Shown: positions 1 through 6,620, numbered from the stretch's first letter. The stretch is 8,947 nucleotides of DNA from Azohydromonas lata NBRC 102462 (GCA_945878385.1 CAMCTE010000106.1:1-8947); one strand, 5' to 3'. Numbers and translations are program-made. The notes: a model not told the origin generated them from the sequence alone.

Positions 1-39
1 CGTTCAGTTCGATGTCGATGTCACCCAGGTTGGTGGTCA
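1..39. repeat. 39-bp direct repeat, copy 1 (in ppiB fragment)
   Basis: These 39 bases are identical to 548-586 and lie in the same reading phase of a second cyclophilin gene. Identity ends at base 40 (T here, G at 587). The left limit cannot be judged because it is the window edge. It encodes TTNLGDIDIELN plus flanking partial codons. Confidence 0.9.
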
Positions 40-58
40 TATCGACGAATGTGCTCAT
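1..58 (-). CDS. ppiB: Peptidyl-prolyl cis-trans isomerase (cyclophilin), N-terminal fragment, probably cytoplasmic PpiB type
   Basis: Only the first 19 codons are inside the window; the gene continues past the left edge. The visible protein begins MSTFVDMTTNLGDIDIELN, the first beta strands of the cyclophilin fold, which catalyses cis-trans isomerisation of Xaa-Pro bonds. No signal peptide is present, unlike the neighbour at 102-734, so it is probably the cytoplasmic member. The start at 58 is chosen because a GGAG ribosome binding site lies 8 nt upstream. The internal Met at codon 7 is possible but has no such site. It lies 43 nt downstream of the exported cyclophilin on the same strand, so the two are probably co-transcribed. 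The family call rests on a short stretch plus strong likeness to the neighbour; the ppiB symbol is inferred from the known ppiB-cysS neighbourhood. Confidence 0.75.
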   Translation of the reverse strand, partial: MSTFVDMTTNLGDIDIELN

Positions 59-101
59 GCAGGATGCTCCGAAATCAAAATCCAAAATAAAAAACGGTGG
101 C

Positions 102-734
102 TCAGGGCTTGATGATGGTGGCCTTGAGGATGGTGATGGGTTGCTGCGGCAGATTGGCGAATTCGGCCTTGCGCGTGGTGGGCGTGGCCTTGATCTGGTC
201 CACCACTTCCATGCCCGCTACGATGCTGCCGAACACGGCATAGCCGTAGCCGTCGCGGGCGTTGGCCTTGTCCAGGAACGGGTTGTCGACCACATTGATG
301 AAGAACTGAGAGGTGGCCGATTGGGGGTCGGCGGTGCGGGCCATGGCCACCGTGCCCCGTGCGTTGGCCAAGCCATTGTCGCTTTCCAAAGCAATGGGCT
401 TGCGCGTAGGCTTTTGTTTGAGGTCGGCGGTGTAGCCGCCGGTTTGCACCATGAAGGTTTCGATCACGCGATGAAAGATGACGCCGTCGTAGTGGCGCGC
501 TTTGGTGTAGGCCAGGAAATTGGCGGTGGTCGCCGGCGCCTTTTCGGCGTTCAGTTCGATGTCGATGTCACCCAGGTTGGTGGTCAGCCGCACGGTTTGG
601 CTCCACGCCGGGCCCGCGGGCAGGAGCAGGAGGGCCGCGCACAGGCCAAGGGCCCACAAAGGCTTGAGTGGCGGGCACTCCAATCCACGAGAGGGCTCGG
701 GCTGGCAAAGGGCTTGAGGCAAAAGGTTCGACAT
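102..734 (-). CDS. ppiA: Exported peptidyl-prolyl cis-trans isomerase, cyclophilin type
   Basis: A 210-residue cyclophilin expected to catalyse proline isomerisation during folding of exported proteins in the periplasm. Residues 25-45 form a signal peptide: Lys24, a Leu/Ala-rich core at 27-40, and a likely cleavage after Ala-Trp-Ser at 45. The mature part carries family motifs in order: FHRVI at 87-91 with the catalytic-type Arg, FMVQTGG, SQFFI, and a C-terminal FGSIVAGMEVVDQI block. The stretch before the hydrophobic core is unusually long (24 residues) for a secreted protein. A TTG at codon 18 would give a more ordinary signal peptide, so the ATG at 734 is not certain; GGAAG lies 11 nt before that ATG. 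It is followed by a second cyclophilin gene after 43 nt and is divergent from cysS. The ppiA symbol means periplasmic cyclophilin; orthology to the E. coli gene is inferred. Confidence 0.9.
   Translation of the reverse strand: MSNLLPQALCQPEPSRGLECPPLKPLWALGLCAALLLLPAGPAWSQTVRLTTNLGDIDIELNAEKAPATTANFLAYTKARHYDGVIFHRVIETFMVQTGGYTADLKQKPTRKPIALESDNGLANARGTVAMARTADPQSATSQFFINVVDNPFLDKANARDGYGYAVFGSIVAGMEVVDQIKATPTTRKAEFANLPQQPITILKATIIKP
548..586. repeat. 39-bp direct repeat, copy 2 (in ppiA)
   Basis: Perfect copy of bases 1-39, located just after the signal-peptide region of the exported cyclophilin gene. Both copies are in frame and encode the same residues. Synonymous positions match as well, which is more than shared protein function requires. 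Confidence 0.9.
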
Positions 735-753
735 CCGCGCAGACGCTTCCAGT

Positions 754-761
754 TTTATACT
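754..761. promoter_or_regulatory. Possible overlapping divergent -10 elements between ppiA and cysS
   Basis: The 110-nt gap between the divergent genes has one AT-rich patch. On the plus strand it gives TATACT (756-761), a five-of-six match to a sigma-70 -10 box that would serve cysS. On the minus strand it gives TATAAA (759-754), which would serve the cyclophilins. No convincing -35 box is correctly spaced in either direction: TCGACA at 728-733 lies 22 nt before the plus-strand box. It is the best promoter candidate in the gap but weak. Confidence 0.35.
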
Positions 762-772
762 GAGGCCATTGT

Positions 773-844
773 AAGGAGAGGCCGCCAGCCTCGACGCTGG
801 CCGGCCTTCGTGCCGGCGGCGTGCAGCGGCGGCCGCCCAGGCCC
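773..844 (+). promoter_or_regulatory. cysS leader with orphan Shine-Dalgarno and branched GC hairpins
   Basis: A perfect AAGGAG sits at 773-778, but no start codon follows at a normal distance; the cysS GTG start is 66 nt away. The intervening bases can fold as a three-way junction. The outer stem is GGCCG 780-784 with CGGCC 830-834. Inside it are hairpin CCAGC 785-789 / GCTGG 796-800 and hairpin GCCGGC 800-805 / GCCGGC 812-817 (the last sharing base 800 with the first). With the junction folded, the AAGGAG would lie about 11 nt from GTG 845. A short in-frame run from GTG 810 ends in TGA at 846-848, overlapping the cysS start as GTGA. The pairings are read from the sequence; any role in translation is inference. 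Confidence 0.4.
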
Positions 845-2236
845 GTGACCCTCAAGATCTACAACACCCTGACCCGGCAGGCACAAGCCTTCGAACCGCT
901 GGAGCCCGGGCATGTCCGCATGTATGTCTGCGGCATGACCATCTACGACCTCTGCCACATTGGTCATGCCCGCATGATGACGGCCTTCGACCTCGTGGTG
1001 CGTTGGCTCAGGGCCAGCGGGTTGAAGGTCACCTATGTGCGCAACATCACCGACATCGACGACAAAATCATCAAGCGTGCGGTGGAACGCGGCATCACGC
1101 TGCGCGCGCTGACCGACGAAATGACCGAGGCCATGCACCGCGACATCGGTGCCATCGGAGTGCTGCCGCCTACGCACGAGCCACGCGCCACCGACTATGT
1201 GCCGCAGATGCTGCAGATGATTCGTCGCCTGCACGACAAGGGCCTTGCCTATCAGGCTCCCAATGGGGATGTGAACTACGCCGTACGGAGGTTCGAGGGC
1301 TACGGGCGACTTTCAGGCAAATCGTTGGACGACTTGCGTGCCGGCGAACGCGTGGCGGTGGAAGAGGGCAAGCAGGACCCGTTGGACTTCGTTCTGTGGA
1401 AGGCCGCCAAACCCTCCGAGCCCGCCGATGCGAAGTACGAGGGCCCTTACGGCACGGGCCGTCCGGGTTGGCATATCGAATGCTCGGCGATGAGCTGTGA
1501 ACTGCTCGGCGAGCACTTTGACATCCATGGCGGCGGCATGGACCTGCAGTTCCCCCACCACGAGAACGAAATCGCGCAAAGCGTGGGTGCGACGGGGCAG
1601 CCGTTCGTGAATGTGTGGATGCACAACGGCTTCGTCAATGTCGACCACGAGAAGATGTCCAAGAGCCTGGGCAACTTCTTTACCATCCGCGATGTACTGC
1701 AGAAGGTGGACGGGCAAACGCTGCGTTTCTTTTTCATTCGCACCCACTACCGCAGCCCGCTGAACTACAGCGATGTGCACCTGGACGATGCGCGTGCGGG
1801 CCTGCGCCGTCTGTACACGGCGCTTGAAGGCGTGGCGCTGGAGCCGCCCGGCGCAGATGAGGCGTGCACCATCGATTGGCAAGAGCCGCGCGCTGCGGCC
1901 TTCAAGGCGGCGATGGACGACGACTTCAACGCGCCGGCCGCCTTGGCCGTGTTGTTCGACCTCGCCAATGAGGTCAACCGCAGCCACAGCGTGGGTTCAG
2001 CCCGGCTGCTGCGCGCCTTGGGTGGCACCCTGGGCCTGTTGCAAGAGTCGCCACGGGGCTATCTGCAGGCCGGCGCCGGCTTGGACGAAGCCACTATCCA
2101 GGCCCATATTGAGGAACGCGCACAGGCCAAAAAGGGCCGCGATTTTGCACGGGCCGATGCCATCCGCGATGAGTTGTTGGCTGCGGGTGTGGCACTCAAG
2201 GATGGCCCACAGGGCACGACCTGGAGTCGCCTGTAG
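845..2236 (+). CDS. cysS: Cysteinyl-tRNA synthetase
   Basis: Class I aminoacyl-tRNA synthetase that attaches cysteine to tRNA-Cys in the cytoplasm. From the GTG at 845 it has 463 residues, close to the 461 of E. coli, and begins VTLKIYNTLTR like other family members. A GTG at 821 would add eight residues (MQRRPPRP) that the family lacks, so 845 is preferred, although neither GTG has a nearby Shine-Dalgarno. The HIGH motif is at 38-41 and KMSKS at 270-274. The four zinc ligands expected from the E. coli enzyme appear as Cys29, Cys213, His238 and Glu242. The C-terminal part is the usual tRNA-binding helical region ending GPQGTTWSRL. It is the first gene of a tightly packed plus-strand run: the glycosylase ATG follows the TAG stop with no gap. 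Divergent cyclophilin next to cysS is also seen in E. coli. Confidence 0.97.
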   Translation: MTLKIYNTLTRQAQAFEPLEPGHVRMYVCGMTIYDLCHIGHARMMTAFDLVVRWLRASGLKVTYVRNITDIDDKIIKRAVERGITLRALTDEMTEAMHRDIGAIGVLPPTHEPRATDYVPQMLQMIRRLHDKGLAYQAPNGDVNYAVRRFEGYGRLSGKSLDDLRAGERVAVEEGKQDPLDFVLWKAAKPSEPADAKYEGPYGTGRPGWHIECSAMSCELLGEHFDIHGGGMDLQFPHHENEIAQSVGATGQPFVNVWMHNGFVNVDHEKMSKSLGNFFTIRDVLQKVDGQTLRFFFIRTHYRSPLNYSDVHLDDARAGLRRLYTALEGVALEPPGADEACTIDWQEPRAAAFKAAMDDDFNAPAALAVLFDLANEVNRSHSVGSARLLRALGGTLGLLQESPRGYLQAGAGLDEATIQAHIEERAQAKKGRDFARADAIRDELLAAGVALKDGPQGTTWSRL

Positions 2237-2899
2237 ATGGCTGCGGCCTCCGAGCACCCGGCTGTGACTGTGACGCCTGAATATTGGGACGAGGCCTGCC
2301 GGCACCTCGGTCGACGAGACCGGGTGATGAAGCGGCTGATTCCGCGGTTCGGGCAGGCCCGACTGCAGTGCCGCGGCGACGCCTTCACCACACTGGCGCG
2401 TTCCATCGTAGGCCAGCAGATTTCCGTGAAGGCCGCACAGGCCGTGTGGGAGCGCGTCAGCAGCCCCTGGGGCGGCGCGCAGGCCGTATTGAAGCCGGCT
2501 CTCGTGCTCAAGGCCGAGTCGGCGCAGATTCGGGCGGCGGGCCTGTCGGTGCGCAAGGTCGAGTACCTGCAGGACCTCGCTCGCCACTTCAAGAACCGCG
2601 AGGCCTCAGCGCCCTCCTGGGACGAAATGGAAGACGAGGCCGTCATCGCCGAGCTGGTTTCCATCCGCGGCATCGGGCGCTGGACGGCCGAGATGTTTCT
2701 GATGTTTGGTTTGATGCGCCCGAATGTGCTGCCCTTGGACGACTTGGGCCTGCTGCGGGGCATCAGCGTGAATTACTTCAGCGGTGAGCCGGTGACCCGG
2801 TCCGAGGCGCGCGAAGTGGGTGATGCCTGGAGCCCGTACCGGTCGGTGGCCACCTGGTACATCTGGCGCAGTCTCGACCCCGTGCCCGTGGAATACTGA
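2237..2899 (+). CDS. DNA-3-methyladenine glycosylase (AlkA/Mag family, HhH-GPD)
   Basis: A 220-residue monofunctional base-excision repair glycosylase of the helix-hairpin-helix GPD superfamily, expected to remove alkylated purines such as 3-methyladenine from DNA. The core signature is visible: ARSIVGQQIS near residue 55; the hairpin LVSIRGIGRWTAEMF with Gly145-Ile-Gly147, which contacts the DNA backbone; and the LPLDDLGL segment. By alignment with AlkA, the catalytic aspartate should be the second Asp (169). It is shorter than E. coli AlkA (282 residues) because it lacks that enzyme's N-terminal domain, resembling the short Mag1-type proteins. The ATG directly abuts the cysS stop (TAGATG), so translation is probably coupled to cysS; no separate promoter is apparent. 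Substrate range cannot be read from the sequence. Confidence 0.92.
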   Translation: MAAASEHPAVTVTPEYWDEACRHLGRRDRVMKRLIPRFGQARLQCRGDAFTTLARSIVGQQISVKAAQAVWERVSSPWGGAQAVLKPALVLKAESAQIRAAGLSVRKVEYLQDLARHFKNREASAPSWDEMEDEAVIAELVSIRGIGRWTAEMFLMFGLMRPNVLPLDDLGLLRGISVNYFSGEPVTRSEAREVGDAWSPYRSVATWYIWRSLDPVPVEY

Positions 2900-2914
2900 A
2901 TAGCCGCAGGACCC

Positions 2915-2920
2915 AAGGAG
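2915..2920 (+). promoter_or_regulatory. Ribosome binding site of accA
   Basis: AAGGAG lies 8 nt before the accA ATG at 2929, an optimal arrangement that fixes the start. It is the strongest correctly spaced Shine-Dalgarno in the plus-strand gene run. Confidence 0.85.
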
Positions 2921-2928
2921 TTCCTCCC

Positions 2929-3900
2929 ATGAGCAAGAAGCACTTTCTCGAATTCGAGCAACCCATTGCAGAGCTTGAAGCCAAGATCGAGGAGCTGCGC
3001 TATGTGCAGAACGAGTCGGCGGTCGACATTTCCGAGGAAATCGAGCGGCTGGACAAAAAGAGCCTGCAACTGACCAAGGACATCTATTCCAACCTGTCGC
3101 CCTGGCAGGTCACGCAGATCGCGCGGCACCCCCAACGGCCCTACACCCTGGACTACGTCAGCGAAGTCTTCACTGATTTCGAAGAGCTCCACGGCGACCG
3201 AGCCTTCTCCGACGACTTGTCCATGGTGGGTGGGATGGCCCGTTTCCACGGACAGCCCTGCATGGTCATTGGCCACCAAAAGGGGCGCGATACCAAGGAA
3301 CGCGCAGCGCGCAACTTCGGCATGAGCCGGCCTGAGGGCTACCGCAAGGCCTTGCGCCTGATGAAGCTGGCCGAGAAGTTCAAGCTGCCCGTGTTCACCT
3401 TTGTGGACACACCGGGCGCCTACCCGGGCATTGATGCGGAAGAGCGCGGGCAGTCGGAGGCCATTGGGCGCAACATCTTCGAGATGGCCCAACTCGAAGT
3501 GCCCATCATCACCACCATCATCGGCGAGGGCGGCTCGGGCGGCGCGCTGGCCATCAGCGTGGCCGACCAGGTGCTGATGCTGCAGTTCTCGGTGTATTCG
3601 GTCATCTCACCCGAAGGATGTGCCTCGATCCTGTGGAAGACTTCCGAGCGGGCGGCCGATGCGGCCGAGGCGCTGGGCATCACTGCACACCGTCTCAAGG
3701 CCTTGGGGCTCGTCGACAAGATCGTCAGTGAGCCCGTGGGCGGTGCCCACCGCGACACCAAGGCGATGGCGGTGGCCGTCAAGCGGGCGCTGTCTGATTC
3801 CCTGCGTCAGGTGGCCGATCTCAAACCCAAGGAACTGTTGCAGCGCCGGCATGAACGGCTCAAGTCCTACGGACGATTCACCGACACCCGCGAGCGCTGA
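2929..3900 (+). CDS. accA: Acetyl-CoA carboxylase carboxyltransferase subunit alpha
   Basis: The 323-residue alpha subunit of the carboxyltransferase, which with AccD moves the carboxyl group from biotin on AccB to acetyl-CoA, forming malonyl-CoA for fatty-acid synthesis. The N-terminal helical segment (FLEFEQPIAELEAKIEEL) and the crotonase-like core are typical. The glycine-rich turn GEGGSGGAL at 199-207, preceded by TFVDTPGAYPG, helps form the oxyanion hole and acetyl-CoA site. Length agrees with the family (E. coli 319). A perfect AAGGAG fixes the start. It lies 29 nt after the glycosylase and overlaps tilS by 50 nt at its 3' end. accD is not in the window, as usual for proteobacteria. Confidence 0.98.
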   Translation: MSKKHFLEFEQPIAELEAKIEELRYVQNESAVDISEEIERLDKKSLQLTKDIYSNLSPWQVTQIARHPQRPYTLDYVSEVFTDFEELHGDRAFSDDLSMVGGMARFHGQPCMVIGHQKGRDTKERAARNFGMSRPEGYRKALRLMKLAEKFKLPVFTFVDTPGAYPGIDAEERGQSEAIGRNIFEMAQLEVPIITTIIGEGGSGGALAISVADQVLMLQFSVYSVISPEGCASILWKTSERAADAAEALGITAHRLKALGLVDKIVSEPVGGAHRDTKAMAVAVKRALSDSLRQVADLKPKELLQRRHERLKSYGRFTDTRER

Positions 3901-5290
3901 AGCTGCCCGCGGCGCGGCGCTCGCCGTGGCCGTGGCGGTCAGCGGCGGGGCCGATTCCATGGCCCTGCTGTGGGTGACTTGGCAGCAGGCCGCGGCGCTG
4001 GGCCTGCAAACCCTCGCTTTCCATGTGCACCACGGGCTGCAGCCCGGCGCCGATGCATGGCCCGATGCGATTGAAGAGGAATGCCGCCGGTGGAGCCGAG
4101 CATTCCCTTCGTGGCCTGCAATTCAGTTGGAAGTGGCGCGGCTCGAAGGCCGCCCGGTGCGCGGGCAGAGCGTAGAAGAGTGGGCCAGAGAGGGCCGATA
4201 CGCCGCCTTGGTGGAATTGGCGGGGCGGCATCGGGTGGGCCTCGTACTCCTGGCCCACCACCGCCGCGACCAGGCCGAAACCGTTCTGTTGCAGGCTTTG
4301 CGTGGTGCGGGGCCGCAAGGGCTTGCCGGTATGCCCCGCTTGCAATGGCGAAACGGCGTGTGCTTGGCGCGGCCATGGTTGGCCCAGCCGCGTGAGTCGG
4401 TTGCTGGCCTGGTGCAAAGTGCCGGCCTGAATGTCGTGCACGACCCCAGCAACGACGACCCGCGCTGGGCCCGCAACCGCCTGCGGCTTGAAGTGTGGCC
4501 GGTGCTCAGCGCCGCTTTTGAGCAGGCGGAAGCCGCCTTGGCCACAGCGGCCCAGCGCTGTGCGCAATCTCTGGAACTCATTGACGAGGCGGCCCAGGGC
4601 GATGCGCAGCGATGTGTCCGGCGAACCGGCGACAAGGGCAGAAGCCTCGTCGTGGATGTGAGCGCTTGGCAGGGCTTGAGCCCGGCGCGGCGTTCGCATG
4701 TGCTGCGGGCTTGGTTGCGTGAATTGGGGATGGGAGCGCCGTCGGCCCTGGTGGATCGGGTGTCGCAGCACGCCTTCACGTCGCAGGGGGCTCGGCGTTG
4801 GCCGCTGGACACTGCGCACGAAGTGCGCTGGTACCGAGGGGAGCTCTCTGTGGCCGCACGGCGTGAAGCCGCCGGCGCCACACTACAGGAGAACAACCCT
4901 GCGCCGCAGGTGCTGCGCCTGAACCGCGCTGGCCGCAAGCAACTGCCCGCGTGGAGCGGCAGTCTGGTGCTGCGGCGCGCCGCCGCGGGCGAACCCGGTT
5001 TGGACATGGCCTTGCCCTTGCAACTGATGGTGCGCGATCGCCAGGGCGGCGATCGGTTCCAGAAGGCGCCGAAGTCCACGGCGCGCGCGCTGAAGAAGCA
5101 GTTCCAGGCTGGAGGCGTGGCCGCTTGGGACCGCACGGGGCCGGTGGTGACCACGCTTGACGGCGCCGTGGTGATGGTTTCCGGCCTGGGGATGGATGCG
5201 CGCGTGGCGGTGGCCGGCGGCCGGTGGGTGCTGCAGTGGGAGCCACTGCACGCCGCAGGCGTCAGCCTTGCGACGGCACTTGCACCTTAG
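3851..5290 (+). CDS. tilS: tRNA(Ile)-lysidine synthase
   Basis: A 479-residue ATP-dependent enzyme that couples lysine to the wobble cytidine of tRNA-Ile(CAU), changing both its decoding and its charging from Met to Ile. The PP-loop motif SGGADS is at 31-36, followed by HVHHGLQ near 53. AHHRRDQAET at 135-144 is a variant of the common HHLDDQAET block, with Arg replacing the first Asp. The substrate-binding middle domain follows, and the C-terminal tRNA-binding domain is recognisable as GGDRFQKAPKSTARALKKQFQ to GLGMDARV. The ATG at 3851 is chosen because it is the only ATG placing the PP-loop near residue 30; the frame upstream is antiphase accA. This start lies inside accA, overlapping its last 50 nt, with AAGGAA 16 nt ahead, so translational coupling is likely. 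Residues 4-23 are low-complexity (Ser/Thr/Pro/Ala) and may be a loose linker. Confidence 0.95.
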   Translation: MNGSSPTDDSPTPASAEAARGAALAVAVAVSGGADSMALLWVTWQQAAALGLQTLAFHVHHGLQPGADAWPDAIEEECRRWSRAFPSWPAIQLEVARLEGRPVRGQSVEEWAREGRYAALVELAGRHRVGLVLLAHHRRDQAETVLLQALRGAGPQGLAGMPRLQWRNGVCLARPWLAQPRESVAGLVQSAGLNVVHDPSNDDPRWARNRLRLEVWPVLSAAFEQAEAALATAAQRCAQSLELIDEAAQGDAQRCVRRTGDKGRSLVVDVSAWQGLSPARRSHVLRAWLRELGMGAPSALVDRVSQHAFTSQGARRWPLDTAHEVRWYRGELSVAARREAAGATLQENNPAPQVLRLNRAGRKQLPAWSGSLVLRRAAAGEPGLDMALPLQLMVRDRQGGDRFQKAPKSTARALKKQFQAGGVAAWDRTGPVVTTLDGAVVMVSGLGMDARVAVAGGRWVLQWEPLHAAGVSLATALAP

Positions 5291-5293
5291 AAT
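5288..5293 (+). promoter_or_regulatory. Candidate -10 box of a lysC promoter
   Basis: TAGAAT is a five-of-six match to TATAAT, 33 nt before the lysC ATG. Its first three bases are the tilS stop codon. TTGCGA at 5268-5273 is the nearest -35-like hexamer, but the 14-nt spacer is short. The same TAGAATG string precedes the tRNA-Ser gene at 6660, which supports its use as a promoter element in this genome. Confidence 0.4.
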
Positions 5294-5326
5294 GCAGGGT
5301 TTTGCCTGATCCGACCCTGCTTCCCA

Positions 5327-6601
5327 ATGGCTTTGATCGTTCACAAGTACGGTGGCACCTCCATGGGTTCCACCGAGCGCATCCGCAATGTGGCCAAGCG
5401 CGTGGCCAAATGGGCCCGAGCGGGTCACCAGATGGTGGTGGTGCCCTCGGCCATGAGCGGCGAAACCAACCGCTTGTTGGGCCTGGCCAAAGAGCTTCAG
5501 CCAGCGCAGGCCACGCCTGCGATGCTGCGCGAACTCGACATGATCGCCTGCACGGGGGAGCAGGTCTCGGTAGGCCTGCTGGCCCTGGCGCTGCAGGCAG
5601 AAGGCATGCCCGCGGTCAGCTACAACGGCTGGCAGGTGCCCATTCAGACCGACAGCGCTTACACCAAGGCCCGCATCCAAAGCATCGACGATGTGCGGGT
5701 GAAGGCCGACTTGGATGCGGGCAAGGTGGTCATCATCACCGGCTTTCAGGGCATTGATGGCGATGGGCATGTGACCACGCTGGGCCGCGGTGGCTCTGAC
5801 ACCTCGGCCGTGGCGGTGGCCGCGGCGCTCAAGGCGCACGAGTGCCTGATCTACACCGATGTGGATGGCGTCTACACCACCGACCCCCGCGTGGTGCCCG
5901 AGGCGCGCCGCTTGAACACGGTGAGCTTTGAAGAGATGTTGGAGATGGCCAGCCTGGGCTCCAAGGTGCTGCAGATCCGCTCGGTGGAGTTCGCCGGCAA
6001 GTACCGAGTGCCCCTGCGCGTGTTGTCGAGCTTCACACCCTGGGACATCAACATCGAAGAAGAAGCCCGCTCGGGCACCCTGATCACTTTCGAGGAAGAC
6101 GAGAAGATGGAACAAGCCGTTGTATCGGGCATTGCCTTCAACCGCGACGAAGCCAAGGTGACCGTGCTGGGTGTACCCGACAAACCCGGTATCGCTTATC
6201 AGATCCTGGGTCCGGTGGCCGACGCCAACATCGATGTCGATGTGATCATCCAGAATGTGTCGCACGACGGCAAGACCGACTTCTCCTTCACGGTGCACCG
6301 CAACGACCACGCGCGTGTTTTGGATCTGCTGCGCAACACCGTGGCGCCTTCGGTGGGCGCAGCGGTGGTGGAGGGCGATGCCCGCATCTGCAAAGTGTCC
6401 ATCGTGGGCATTGGCATGAAGAGCCACGTGGGGGTGGCCGCCAAGATGTTCCGCACGCTCAGCGACGAGGGCATCAACATCCAGATGATCAGCACCAGCG
6501 AGATCAAGACCTCGGTGGTCATCGACGAGAAGTACATGGAACTTGCCGTGCGTTCGCTGCACCGTGCCTTCGATTTGGATCAGGCCAGCGGGCCTGCCTG
6601 A
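5327..6601 (+). CDS. lysC: Aspartate kinase (lysine-sensitive type)
   Basis: A 424-residue monofunctional aspartokinase that phosphorylates aspartate, the first step to lysine, threonine, methionine and diaminopimelate. The kinase domain opens with KYGGTSMGS at 7-15 and contains LGRGGSDTSA around 152-161. The C-terminal third holds two ACT regulatory domains, seen as VTVLGVPDKPG from about 272 and a second block (CKVSIVGIGMKSHVGV) near 355. Length and layout match the class found in Corynebacterium glutamicum and Bacillus, where an internal start also yields a short regulatory subunit; the equivalent Met261 here has its own ribosome-binding-like sequence. The 5' leader from the candidate promoter is about 25 nt and has no clear Shine-Dalgarno. 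It follows tilS by 36 nt on the same strand. Feedback inhibition by lysine and/or threonine is expected from the family; the effector cannot be fixed here. Confidence 0.96.
   Translation: MALIVHKYGGTSMGSTERIRNVAKRVAKWARAGHQMVVVPSAMSGETNRLLGLAKELQPAQATPAMLRELDMIACTGEQVSVGLLALALQAEGMPAVSYNGWQVPIQTDSAYTKARIQSIDDVRVKADLDAGKVVIITGFQGIDGDGHVTTLGRGGSDTSAVAVAAALKAHECLIYTDVDGVYTTDPRVVPEARRLNTVSFEEMLEMASLGSKVLQIRSVEFAGKYRVPLRVLSSFTPWDINIEEEARSGTLITFEEDEKMEQAVVSGIAFNRDEAKVTVLGVPDKPGIAYQILGPVADANIDVDVIIQNVSHDGKTDFSFTVHRNDHARVLDLLRNTVAPSVGAAVVEGDARICKVSIVGIGMKSHVGVAAKMFRTLSDEGINIQMISTSEIKTSVVIDEKYMELAVRSLHRAFDLDQASGPA
6093..6109 (+). promoter_or_regulatory. Possible internal translation start in lysC (beta-subunit start)
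   Basis: AGGA at 6093-6096 precedes an in-frame ATG at 6107 by 10 nt. Initiation here would give a 164-residue protein starting MEQAVVSGIA, containing just the two ACT domains. In C. glutamicum and Bacillus the aspartokinase beta subunit starts at the corresponding place. Whether it is used in this organism is inference. Confidence 0.4.
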
Positions 6602-6620
6602 ACCCCTCTGCGCTTGGCGA

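Noticed and set aside
821..844. GTG at 821 as the cysS start (adds MQRRPPRP)
   Set aside because: The added residues are not found in the family, there is no ribosome binding site, and the 845 start gives a length and zinc-ligand spacing matching E. coli CysS.
12..848. Long plus-strand open frame across the cyclophilin genes
   Set aside because: It is antisense to two clear cyclophilins and has a Gly/Arg/His-rich composition without motifs. Only its last 13 codons (from GTG 810) are discussed, as a possible leader of cysS.
1313..1987. Minus-strand open frame of about 220 codons inside cysS
   Set aside because: Antisense to catalytic-core coding sequence of cysS, with no domain or ribosome binding site evidence.
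2917..2927. Small hairpin GGAG-TTC-CTCC that could hide the accA ribosome binding site
   Set aside because: Only four base pairs with a 3-nt loop; this is easily chance, and a translating ribosome from the glycosylase would open it.
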